From [Phialemoniopsis] sp. UDSM-2020 (Eukaryota; Ascomycota; Sordariomycetes; Thyridiales; Thyridiaceae): a stretch of DNA of 64,000 nucleotides. Where the stretch lies: the NCBI GenBank assembly GCA_018873225.1, contig JAEILZ010000001.1, positions 7,750,001 through 7,814,000 on the forward strand, read 5' to 3'. Below, one piece after another: positions 45,948 to 57,040 of the stretch (the stretch's first letter is position 1; the number at the start of each line of letters is the position of its first letter). The notes under the pieces are model-generated. The model had not been told where the DNA came from and searched no databases. It saw only the letters and a program-made list of their open reading frames with translations. The translations under genes were made by a program, and so were the position numbers.

Positions 45948-48570
45948 CTACATCCAGACTAGATTGAACGGATCGTTTGAGGTCGACGAGATATCCCAGT
46001 CAATCATACGCGCAATCTCTGCCTCGAACCCTGGTGACAGTCCAGCGGCATGCTGCAAGTGTTCTTCAAAGACGTTATCACCCCCTAATTGCGAGACCAC
46101 ATGTCCCTCGTCCGGCCCGTTTCCTTCAATGCCAACGCTGACATTTGTACTGGCAGCCAAGGGATGAAAATTGGCCCTCCACGCCCCTGGCAAGTCCTCT
46201 GCGGACAGATCGCCACCAAGGGCTTCCTGGCCGGACTGTAGCATGGCAGGATGGCTCTCGACCGCAGTGTCGACAGTCTGGTCCTGTCCACCGAGCTGTA
46301 CATCCAAATTTTCACCACCGACTCCCAATCCGGTTTCTGCTTTGTTCCCGTGAGAGCTGAGCTTTGCAAGAGTCTTTGACGCGATCATGTCGAAGACGTC
46401 GCGCGCTTGTTCTTGAAGGCGGGGAAGTACTCGACCATGCCCCACAACACCGAGGAACAAGTGTTGATCAGAGACTCGAGCTGCTGCGGCGAGAACATCT
46501 CGCGCACAGCAGCGCAGTGGAAGAAGCTATATATCAACGCTCCTCCCGCACAGCTCAAGTTTTCTATAGCTTGCCAGTAGATGGTGAGCGAGTAACTTCG
46601 GAAGAACCGACGATACAGCTCGATCAACTTTGCGGCGGCCTGCGCTGTTGCGATCAATGCTGTAGAGCTGGGGTTCGGGATCACCGGGGTAGGATAGTAC
46701 AGCTGCAAGTATAGTCGATGCAGCGATACCTGTAACACCTCGACGTATTTCCGCTCCATATCAGTCAGGTCTTTTCCCCACGGAATATCGGTGTGCCATT
46801 TGTCAATTGCTTCTCGCATCTTCTGCTGCCACTGCTCAAGATCCGTGGCATCCTTTTCCGGATAAGGGTACTCATGTAGGGTACAGTATATCTGCGACTG
46901 CAGCCGTCGATAACGAAGCATGTGCTGACTGAATCGTTTGGTCCAGGGCCGTTCCTCTAGGCTGATATTGATCCCTTCTGTCGTAATCAGGTCATCGTCT
47001 ACCATACTCGGCAACTTTTTGAATCAAAATTCGGGTCAGCATATGTTTCAATGAGGTTGTAGTGAGTCGAATACCTTAGTTGTGATGGCTCCGTCTGCAA
47101 GACAAGGTGGCAACCCCAGAGTGATGGATACACTTCGATCCATCGAATAAGCGGCCCAGAACACCCGCCTCCTGGTGTCGAGCGCAAGAGGGTCGGTATC
47201 ATTGGGTTGTGCTGGCTCCTGATGCAGACCTAGCTCCACCGCAAGGCGCACAGCGGCGCCAATAGTCTTCCAAACTGTCCACGATGTCGGGTGATAATAT
47301 GAATACTGAGCAAGAAGCAGGAGGGCCTGTACACCCGCCACTCCGGTTGGTAGACACGACCGATTCAAGGCTTCCATTGCGGTCATGTGGTACCGCTCAG
47401 CCATGAATGTGGAATACTTAGCCGGATCTCGCTTTTGCATGACAACAAGGGCAACGGCAAAGACCTCAAAGACGAAAAACATGTCCAGCTGCGATGAACG
47501 CTCCTTGCTCGCGGCTAGTTCCGCAAAGCTGGCATGGGATCTTAACTCATATAAACGATCCAGCTGCTGTTGAAAGGTTAATCGATGGAGTAGGGGGAGG
47601 CTGAAGTCAGCCCATTGGAAGTAGATAGCGATCAAGTTGTCGGCAACGTCGCGTGAAGGCAGTGATGCGGACTCCTTGTCTATGCCGTCCATGAGTTGCT
47701 GCGTCACATGGTCGTCTGGAGACATGGTCTCTTCGGAGGCCTGAGCAGATGCTTCTAAAGTCGTAGGGTTTGACCTTGCCTTCATGAACTCCGCCAAGAG
47801 TATGCTAGACAAGTCAGGTTCTTCCCTGGCCCTTCGGGTGAGGAGACTCTGGAAGGAGTGGAGGGTGTCCGATACCGATCCGCTTGGACGACCAGGTGTG
47901 CGCGGGGTCGGTGAAGGAAGATAAAGAGAGACATCTTGAGAATCATCTGCTAGCGAATGAAGATGATGCGCTACTGGATTGGTGTCGTCGGCCGGACCAA
48001 GACCGTTGGCTTCGGCCGCTGCTGAGACAATAGGGGTACCCAGCGCCTGCCGGGCGGCTTCGAAGCCTTCATAATTGATACCGTGCTGTTGCAAGGTCGT
48101 CTCCAGGTAGGCAACATACGTCTCGAGCTGGATAACGTAGCTACAGATTTTGACAAGCACGAAGTCAGCAATGAACGATGTGATATGGGCATGCAGTGTG
48201 CAAGGTCACCTACCTACGAGGGGCTTCGTCTCCGGCAATGGCATCACTACTGACGCACTCGACGCCAGCAGTCTCACACAAGGTACAATTCTTGCCGAGT
48301 TCAAGTCAGTTTGAAGATTCTTCGAAAGAAAAGAATAAGAAGAAGAAGAATGTCAACATGCTGCGTGGCCATTGAGATCTTCTGAAGTCAATGAAGGATT
48401 GGACGCGAAGACTTAACATAATCCTAGACTGGTTCACTTTGACTCACGGGTAGCTTGCGGTCACATTTCTTCTTTCTATGCCGACAACGAACACATGCCG
48501 TCTTATGTGTCCTGGTGACTGGTAAGTTCGAGTCAGGACGTGCACTCCAGCTTGTCCTGATGGGAGGCAT
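45948..48570 (-). pseudogene. Zn2Cys6 transcription factor, paralogue 2, broken by a 2-nt frameshift
   Basis: Exons 48448-48570, 48214-48290, 47075-48140 and from 47014 down mirror paralogue 1, including a 77-nt exon 2. The cluster is CVRCRHRKKKCDRKLP joined to NCTLCETAGVEC, then the SYVIQLETYVAYLE linker. GVQALLLLAQYSYYHPT, WKTIGAAVRLAVELGLH and RRRVFWAAYSMDRSVS show an intact middle domain. At 46400-46406 a CGCGCGC run shifts the frame after FPAFKNKR, giving a stop at 46385 and a 631-residue product. The next frame continues as a good homologue (DVFDMIASKTLAKL) to a matching C-terminus (NDPFNLVWM, stop at 45948). One GC too many explains it. Either a recent pseudogene, a truncated regulator lacking its C-terminal region, or a sequencing error. 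Confidence 0.75.
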
Positions 48571-49045
48571 TGATGGAGGTGGGCCTGTGGGCTACGTCGT
48601 CGCTGTCGCCTGCAATAGGCATGGAACCATTCCAACAGTAGGTGTTAACGTAGTTAGATTATGCCATCTGCGCGCGCATTCGTAACCCGTGTCAGAGTGG
48701 GACGCTGGGGTGCAACCGAACAATTAAAGCGAAGCTTTGAAGATGCGGGGACCGGGACATGCATGCGGAGAAATGAAGAGTCTAAGGTGCACGTGATAGC
48801 CTTCCAGGCCAAGCTCCGACTAACACACCCACTTGAACGTTCGCGTCCTGGATGGTACGTAGGCCTGTAGATGAGGTATTAGGTATTCGTAACTGCAAGC
48901 CAGGAGATTCTACTTCAGTCACTGTAACCCTTTTGACTACTCAAGACATCGCTTCCAAGGAAATTGTGTGATGTAATTACGTTATCTGGCTACTCAAATG
49001 CACAGAACTACTTTCTGTAAAGACGTTTCTTCACTCAGACCACTA
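48571..49045. other. intergenic, no gene recognised
   Basis: Upstream flank of paralogue 2 and 3' flank of the 5-oxoprolinase gene. No supported frame. Confidence 0.5.
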
Positions 49046-52000
49046 CTAGCCCACGGCTTGAACAGCTCTAAACTGATGTAGACTCCCGGTTGCCCTAGGA
49101 TAGACGGCTGCCTCCTCCTCGAATTCAGAATCTACGTCATCCGTCTCTTCTGACCCTTCAACACCCCATCCGCCTCCACCAGGCGTGTGGATCTGCATTT
49201 GCTCCCCTTGTTTCAACTGCAAGACAGCTCGCGGGCCAACGTTGACAAAGGCTTTGCCGGTGGGATGATCCACAAGGGCCAGGTTCAGCCCTGCCTTGCC
49301 GTTCTGGCCTCCCTCCATACCGTACGGGCTGTTGGCACGGCGCTCCATGCCAAAGACAAACGTCATCTTGGCCCTGGGTTCAAAGATCCGGATCGCGCCG
49401 TCACCGCCGCGGAAACGGCCCTTGCCACCGGAGTCTGGACGGATGCCAAAGTGCCGAACGAGAACGGGGATGCGCTTCTCGAGCACCTCCGGATCCATGG
49501 CACGCGTGTTCGTCATGTGCGTGTGGACGGCGGAAGCCCCTGACCAGGTAGGGCCTGCCCCGACCCCGCCGCAGATCGTCTCGCCATAGACGTACTTGTA
49601 GCCAGTGAATCCTTCGTGCCCGGGGGGAGAGGTGTTGCCTCCGCACATCTGAAGTCCGTTCATTGTTCCTTGGCTAGCGGCCGCTGCCCTGAGGGCCTTG
49701 AGGATCACGTCCGTCACACGCATGGCGACGGCCGAGTTGCAGCCATAGACGGGTGCACTAGCCGACGGAGACAGTACAGTGCCTTCAGGACAAATTATGT
49801 TGATGGGGACAAGACATCCGCTGTTGAGGGGTATGTCGTCGTTGATCACGCATCGCAAGACGTAGATGATGGCAGACCGCAGCAGACTGGGTGGCGCGTT
49901 GTTGTGGTAGAAGGTCTGGTAAGTAGTCCCGGTGAAGTCGAAATCAGCATCTCCTGTCTCGGGATTGATCGTCACCTTGAGGTGGATCTCGGTCCCTTCG
50001 TCGATACTGTCTACGGCGACCAGTGGCTGTCTATACTTCTTGGCAATGCTCTTGAGATGGGCTCGTACAGCGTTCTCGGCATTTTTCTGGATGGCAGCCA
50101 TGTATGTCTGCACAACTACCCGCCCAAACTCCTTGAAGAGGTCTTTGATCAAGAGTATTCCCCGGTGGTTCGCAGCGATCTGGGCCTTGAGATCGGAGAT
50201 GTTTTCGTAGATGCTGTTGGTCCCCGTGCAGTCAGGATACTGCGCTGGGCCTTCGAGGAAAATCCGACGAGTGCCTTCTTCATCAAAGACGCCCTCGGAC
50301 ACAATTTTGAAAGAGTCCACGACAGCGCCTTCCTGCTCTAGATAAGAACAGTGTGGATGACCCGAGATACCATACAATCCGCCAATGTCACGATGATGAC
50401 CTCTGGAGGCCACGTAGAACATGATCTCGGTGCCCTCGGGGTTGAAGACCGGAGACACTACGGTCAGATCAGGCAAGTGACTTCCTCCAGCCTTGGGGCT
50501 GTTGGTGAGAAAAACGTCACCGGGCCTCATCGAGTCACCGCGTATCTTGTGCTGGTACACAACGGCGTATTGCATGCTGCCCAGATGCACGGGAACGTGG
50601 GGAGCGTTGGCGACCAGGCTACTGTCAGGACCGAAAATTGCGCAGCTAAAGTCCAACCGCTCCCTGATGTTCATGCTCAAGCTCGTCTTTTGCAAGATGA
50701 GGCCCATCTGCTCTGCAATGCTCATGAACCGGTGCCCGAAGATGGAAAGCAAGATGGGATCGATGAAGTCGACACTCAGTTGCTTGTCTTTCTTTTCTAC
50801 CTCGCCAGAGGCCGTCCGAAGAAGCAGGCTGTGCTGGAGAACCATGGCCTTAGCACCCGGGGGGACCAGAATGGTTTGGGTTTGGTCCAAAATGATTGCC
50901 GGACCTAACACATGGGACTCTTTTGGCAAATCCTCAAGCATGTAGACCGCAGTCGAAACTCGCCCTTGTCCCTCGAAGAACACAGATGTTGTGGTACGGC
51001 TTTTAGAGGAGTCGACTTCAATGCTGTGCTGATCGGCGCTAGCAATTTGCTCCGCGAGCCCAACACCGTCGTTCCTCGGCCGATCAGTAGCGATTGCTCG
51101 GACACGGATGTCATCCACCAGGATAGGCCGTCCGGGAACGGTGAAAGAAAACTCCGTCAGGTGTTTCTGGGCAAACGCAGCTTCGAAATCGCCATCCTCT
51201 GGTTCTGGAATCATAAGCGAGGTGCTGGTCTCTTTGTAACGCAAGTTTAGGTACCGTTCGAATCGGAAACTGTCTTGAAGGTAGCCTTGCTCGAGTAGAT
51301 GAGCGGCAGCCTTGCGTTGAAGTACAGTCATTCGTTCTTGTAGGCCTGCGATCGAGGACGACTCGAGCACCTCAGAGCTTGGCTCTTGGCATTCGTGCAC
51401 TGCTTCCGCGAGCGCCATTCCGTAAGCCGAGAGGATGGATGAGTACTTGTGAATGATGACGTCCTGGATTCCGAGGATCTTGGCCACGGACAGGGCATGC
51501 TGCCCACCAGCACCACCGAATGCAGCTAAACGGTGGTCTCGGGCATCGTAGCCTTTGCCCTCGGTAAGAGACCGGATAGGGCGACAGACAGACTCGTCCG
51601 CAACATTGAGGAATCCAATCGCCACGTCTACTGCGCTGAGATTACCGCCAGTCTCTTCGTTTACAATGTGGGTCAGCTCGAGGAATTTCTGGGTGACGAT
51701 CTCATAGTCGAGGGGCAAGTCTTCCGTAGGGCCGAATATCTTGGGGAAATACTCCGGGAGGAGCCTGCCCAGAAAGAGATTGGCATCGGTCACCGTGAGA
51801 GGGCCTCCTTTTCGATAGCAAGCAGGGCCTGGGTGGGCGCCTGCGCTGTCGGGTCCAACAGTGAAAAGACCGTTCTTCCAGGCAAGGATGGATCCGCCAC
51901 CAGCAGCGACGGTATTGATATCAAGCTGAGGTGACTGTATCGTGATACCAGCTGTTGTAGTTTCGAACACATGCTCAAAGTTGCCTGCGTAACGAGACAC

Positions 52001-53169
52001 ATCTGTACTGGTGCCGCCCATATCGAAGCCAATGACAGGCTTTTCGTCGGCTGGGTCATAGGTCGTTTTGGCAAATCCCACGAGACCGCCTGCTGGGCCT
52101 GACAGGATTGCTCTCAGCCCAGAGAGATATCTGAAGTCGACTAGGCCTCCGTCCGACTGGATGAACTGGCACCTTGTTTTGGAGCTGTCTTGGAGGTTTC
52201 CTTCAAAGCCCCGTGTGAAGTTTTCGACGTAGGCTTTCATCACTGGGGTCAGGTAGGCATCTGCCGTGGCTGACATACCCCTAGGGGTCATCTTGACCAT
52301 TGACATAAGCTGAGAAGACACCGAGACGTGGGTGAATCCCATCGTCCTTGCCAAACTCGCCACGCGAAGTTCGTGATCGGGAAAGGTATACGAGTGGGCG
52401 AAGCAGATGGCAATGGATCGGTAGCCATCATCGAAAAGCGACTGCAACGACCTCCTAGCCTCCTCCTCGTCTAGAAGAATTGGTTGTCAGTTCACTGCCA
52501 GCCTATCGTTTCAGCTGTGACGACTTACCCAAGGGTTTGAGAATGCGAATTGTATCTCCACTCAAGCCTTGTGTCGTGTATCCTATGTGCTGATCCTCGG
52601 CCAGGGGGTGCTCGATAGTCACGCGCTCATCAATCTCGACCGACTTGTCATATAGAACGCTGGGCTTTTTAACGTTGAGATCGAAAAGGTTAGGTCGTGA
52701 TTGGTGCCCGATCTCAAGAGCTTCGCCATATCCCTTGGTGACTAGAAGAGCGCTCTTGGCGCCTTTCCGTTCCAACAGAGCATTTGTAGCGATGGTGGTG
52801 CCCATGCGAATTAGATCTGAAAGCCGTCAGAAAGTGTCTTCTCATGGATGGAGACGAGTGTTGGTGGGCATACTAATCTTTGTGGAGTCCAGCGGCTTTC
52901 CACGAGGGTACTTTTCTCCTGTAGCAATCTCGAGGATACGGCGAATACCTTCGGTCGGGGCGTCATCGTAATTGGATGGGTCGACAGATAGGAGCTTGAC
53001 GACGATATCTTCCCGACCGTCCACAATGCCGATGCAGTCGCAGAAAGTACCTCCTCGATCTAAGCCTGATTAGCAACGCATTCATTCTGGTCAAAGCACA
53101 TACGGCCAATGTACCAATGAAGACCGAAATTCGACTGTCCTGGTCCTTGCTCACAGTATCGACAGACAT
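49046..53169 (-). CDS. ATP-dependent 5-oxoprolinase (hydantoinase A/B fusion)
   Basis: Four exons (53115-53169, 52874-53065, 52529-52816, 49046-52470; read downwards) give 1319 residues, the usual length of eukaryotic 5-oxoprolinases. The hydantoinase A N-terminal domain has [12 protein letters not shown] and [15 protein letters not shown]. The ATPase-like part has [38 protein letters not shown] and [17 protein letters not shown]. The B half starts at about 560 ([52 protein letters not shown]). It ends with [23 protein letters not shown] and HTPGGGGWG. Reaction: 5-oxo-L-proline + ATP + water to L-glutamate, in the cytosol (glutathione cycle). The family also includes N-methylhydantoinase-type enzymes, so another cyclic amide is possible. 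Divergent from a transporter gene across an 802-bp promoter. Confidence 0.92.
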
Positions 53170-53971
53170 AGTAGGTGGCGGTGCTTTGGCTTCAGCTGGA
53201 GTAGGATGCCTCGGGCTCGGAATGACTACACGCTTGCCATACTGTGACCAGGGGCATTACATATATATATTCGATCGGACTCGCCAAACGCAGAAAAACG
53301 ACGCGTCCGGACATGGAAATTCGGGTTGCGTGACGGAACATAGACTTCACGGCGCAGGATCGGTCCCATCCGTTAGCGGAGCTGACGGACGTAACGGACC
53401 TGACGGATCTGTGGAGGTTGAGCCAAACATCTTCAACAACGCATCTGACCTCTGATAGAGGAAAGGCAGAGTGAATAAGACGGAGATCATCCGACGCAGG
53501 TGGTGGTGACACTGGCCGTCTGTTGTCTCGCCCCTGGATCATTGAGCTAGTTGATGATCTCGGATACCCACTCTGTCGGACTAGCGCCCGACTTGATTAG
53601 CGTATAACCCAAGGGGGCGGGAGCCTTTCCGACAAAGTCACTGAGCTGAGGCGGACGTGCAACCCGACAGAATGATAGGGCATTTCTACCCCGCAAGCCA
53701 AGACTCTAGTTCACGCGTCCCGGTGATAGCGAGGCTTTTGTCTTCTTGCCACGGGTTGGGCGATTTCCACAACCCCGGATAACCACTCTTGGGGAAGGTT
53801 GTGGGGTGGTGCTGTTATCATCACACGCGGAAGCCTCCCCATTGTTGAAGCTTGGCTATCTTCCTGAAAAGTATAGAAAGCAGAGGAAACGCTCGAGGTG
53901 ATCTGGAGATATTTTACCCATCCCCCAGAACATCTTGTCTTTTGTACCCGAGCTCTTCAAGCCTCGATACG
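53170..53971. promoter_or_regulatory. divergent promoter of 5-oxoprolinase and its transporter
   Basis: Lies between start codons at 53169 (minus) and 53972 (plus). Holds the CGG array at 53377-53409 and an 'acatatatatat' TATA-like tract near 53258-53269. Coupled expression of enzyme and permease is the simplest reading. Confidence 0.65.
53377..53409 (+). promoter_or_regulatory. four-copy CGG array, 9-bp period
   Basis: CGG triplets start at 53377, 53386, 53395 and 53404, exactly 9 bp apart. The units are CGGAGCTGA, CGGACGTAA, CGGACCTGA and CGGATCTG. CCG at 53370-53372 adds an everted partner. Zn2Cys6 proteins bind CGG half-sites with fixed spacing, so this is a candidate operator, about 210 bp from the 5-oxoprolinase start and about 560 bp from the permease start. 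Confidence 0.6.
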
Positions 53972-56098
53972 ATGTCTGTCGTCACTCCTACAACACCGGT
54001 AGCAACAAGGATGAGCACCGAAAAGCCTCCCCACGAGCCAATGGCGGCTGATACTTCGAATGGTGACTCTCAAGGCGTAGTCTCACCAACGAAGGTGTCC
54101 CTTGGCAGACGAATGTTGCTCTTCTTGTGGGATGATCCAGCATCTCAGACTCCAGAGGTTGCACAGTATCCAGGAGCAAGGCTTAGGATCATTGGCTAAC
54201 TCTTTTTCAAGGAGCGCAAATTGGTCAGAAAGCTTGACTTTGGAATTCTCCTCTGCTCTACACTAGGATGGGTGAATTCGTTGTGCCTCTCTGTTCCGAA
54301 AACCTACAATATTAACACAACAAATAGTGGATGAAATACGTCGATCAGAGCAACATCACCAATGCTTGTAGGATTCCATCCGAGACTCCCCACTATGTCG
54401 GATCTAACAACTATATGTCTAGATGTCAGTGGAATGAAAGAGGACTTGAACCTGTATGGGAATCAGTACAATTACATGCTCAGTACCATCTTCCATCCCT
54501 TGGCTCACACTTTGCTATCGAACTGACCGGAGACAGTGTGCTACACTATCGCCTTCGCCCTCGGACAAGTCCCTGCCAACATCATCGCTCTCAGGGTACG
54601 CCCAAGAATCTGTATCGTCACTTGCGAACTTGGCTGGACCATCTTCACGTAAGTTTTCAATATTGCGTGGTTGACCGGAAGTGGTCTTGTGCTTACCATA
54701 TCAAAGTTTTGCCCAGGCTGCCGCCAAGAACGAAACACAGATGTATGCCTTCAGGTTCATGATTGGTCTATTCGAGTCAGGCTTCTCGCCAATCATCATC
54801 TTTCTCATAGGAACATGGTATACCAAGGCCGAGCTCGCAAAGCGTATTACCATTTGGCATTTCACCAGTTCCTTTGGTCTTGCCACCTCGGGCTTTCTCC
54901 AGGCCGGTATCCACCGCTCTCTTGACGGGCACTTGGGCCTTCCGGGATGGAGATGGCTGTATCTCAGTATGAGGCTGCTAATGAATCCTACGATTTCGCG
55001 AGTGCTAATCTCTAAATTCTAGTCTGCGGTTGCATGTCTCTGCCCATCGCCGTATCGGTGTGGTTTCTTCTTCCCGACTATCCTCACAACACCAAGGCCT
55101 GGTATCTCACAGAAGAAGATAAACAGCTGGCAATCGCGCGATCATCCAAACAGCACAAGGCTGAGATTACCGGCATCATTGATATGAAACTGGCCAAGCG
55201 CATGTTCGGCAACTGGCGCTGGTGGGTGCTCTGTGCCACCTATGTCTTCGTAAGCTGATGATAACTTCCCACTGTTGCCCTGTACTATGCTGATCACGAT
55301 CTGCGTCTGTCTCAGTACGGCAACTGCTGCCAATCGTACAACTACTTCGCCATCTACCTCAAGGCACAGGGTTACAGTGTGACCATGCGCAACACAATCC
55401 CAGCCTGTGCCAACATCTGTACCATGGTCACTGAGTACATATATGGTGTCATATCCGATTCTACTGGTAATCGGATATGGTGTATGATAGTCCCGATTAT
55501 GTCAACAACTGTGGTGGGATCGTCCATCTTGACTGCCTGGCCGGACAATGATGCTGCTCGCATGGCAGCTTTCTTCTTGTTTGCTTGTGGCTTTGTCACG
55601 GCTATCGTCTGGGTAAGTTGAGACACTGATTGCTTCACCGCTCAAGAGCTCCGGGTTACTGATCCAGTGGCCAGACGTGGGCGAACGAGATCAATGTCGG
55701 TAACGCCGAAGAGCGTGCCCTGACCATATCCAGCATGGCTGGCATGTTCTATGCATCCAGTAAGGAGTCCCAGCAACTCAGCGCTCCACATATCCGGACA
55801 GGATAACTGACCTTTCTAGATACTGCTATTCCTATTGCAATTTTCCCTCAGACAACAGCTCCCCGGTTCGAACGCGGCTTCCCGTCCATCTTGGCATTCG
55901 CTCTTTGCGCTATAGCACTCATACGTTAGTTTGTCTCCGCTTTATATGATGAACCATGCCTTTGTCTGACGATTCCATGCAGTGCTGGGAGACTTCCTTC
56001 ACAAACGGCAACTCAAGCAGGAGAGTGAACGACGTGAAACCGAGATCCCCTCCGAGGCTACTGCGCGTGACAAGGAACAGGATGCTACTAAGGGCTAG
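53972..56098 (+). CDS. MFS anion:cation symporter, allantoate permease (Dal5/Tna1/Fen2-like) family
   Basis: Eleven exons (53972-54157, 54212-54271, 54328-54367, 54423-54482, 54537-54648, 54707-54966, 55023-55249, 55316-55612, 55675-55759, 55820-55924, 55983-56098) give 515 residues. Every junction keeps frame. ERKLVRKLDFGIL, then [29 protein letters not shown], are the family's N-terminal loop and TM1-2 signature. RFMIGLFESGFSPIIIFLIGTWYTKAELAKRI (TM4-5), WRWLYL and LPDYPHNTKAWYLTEED are also typical. Family members carry allantoate, nicotinate, pantothenate, biotin precursors or dipeptides in yeasts and moulds. Being divergent from 5-oxoprolinase, uptake of a pyroglutamyl-like or cyclic amide compound is plausible. 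The ten introns are unusually dense for this window. Confidence 0.87.
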
Positions 56099-57040
56099 AC
56101 TCAAATCAAGATATACACGCTGGCCATGGATAATCAGTCTTATTATGAAAGATGGGTTACACATCGGGTATATCCAGCAAGCATTCGGGCCTGTACACTG
56201 ATTCGGTCAAGTCGTCATCTGTCGACACATCGACGCGAATTTGCTTGGACAACATTTGGAACCTGTTAAGTAGTGTACAACATGCTTAGAGAGGAGACAT
56301 TGCTCTGGAAAATAGATTGTTCAACGTGATGCTAAGTGCCATCAGAGGTTATCATCGAAGCGCAAGTGGCGCGGACGTTTGCTGGGATGTCTGGCAAGGC
56401 TGTTGCAGAATAGGACGAAGGACCGTGGGGCTGGTCAACCCAACTAGGTAATGGGGCCTGAGTCTCATTGGCTCGCTCGTTGCCGCCGAGTGCCTCAGCC
56501 AACCAGGATATACGTATCAAGTGGTGAAGCCCTCAATCTTAACTATTTGCAAACAGATCAATAGCGATTGATTCCTATTGTGTCAACGCAGCATGTCGTT
56601 TTCTGCAAGTCTCTCTTCCGTATCGAGCCTCTATCGACCAGCATTTCTGTGGCCTCAGGTGATCTTGGGGATCGCCTAACTTTGGCCTGGACCGGCTCCT
56701 CTGATCTCAGAGACAAAGCTTGAGGACCAGTAGCACCAGCATAGTCTACGTTGCTCTTAATGTTTAGCGACAATGTGTGACCTCTTATAAAGTCTGCTAT
56801 GGTGAGTTTCCTATGGGTGCCAACGCTGTTTATTATGTTTTGGATGAAAGGTGAAGGCAGGCCCAGTCAGTGAGAGCTGCACGCGCGTCGGGTGTGGGTG
56901 CGCGTGCCACATACCGCGCAGCGGGTGAACATAGTGTGTGCGTTTTACCATCACCACCACCACCACCACCACCACCACCACCACCACCACCACGACTCGG
57001 CCACCTCGACAATACCCACTGACAGTGGCAATCTACAAAG
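56099..57040. other. intergenic, no gene recognised
   Basis: 3' flank of the permease and leader of the next gene. Contains the CAC microsatellite described separately. Confidence 0.5.
56952..56993 (+). repeat. (CAC)14 microsatellite
   Basis: Fourteen perfect CAC units, ending 47 bp before the start codon of the orphan gene, so probably inside its promoter or 5' UTR. Likely length-polymorphic between strains. Confidence 0.9.

Noticed and set aside
46145..46714. Short plus-strand frames opposite the broken regulator
   Set aside because: Shadows of the regulator's coding strand; considered as an explanation for the frameshift and discarded because the minus frames resemble paralogue 1.
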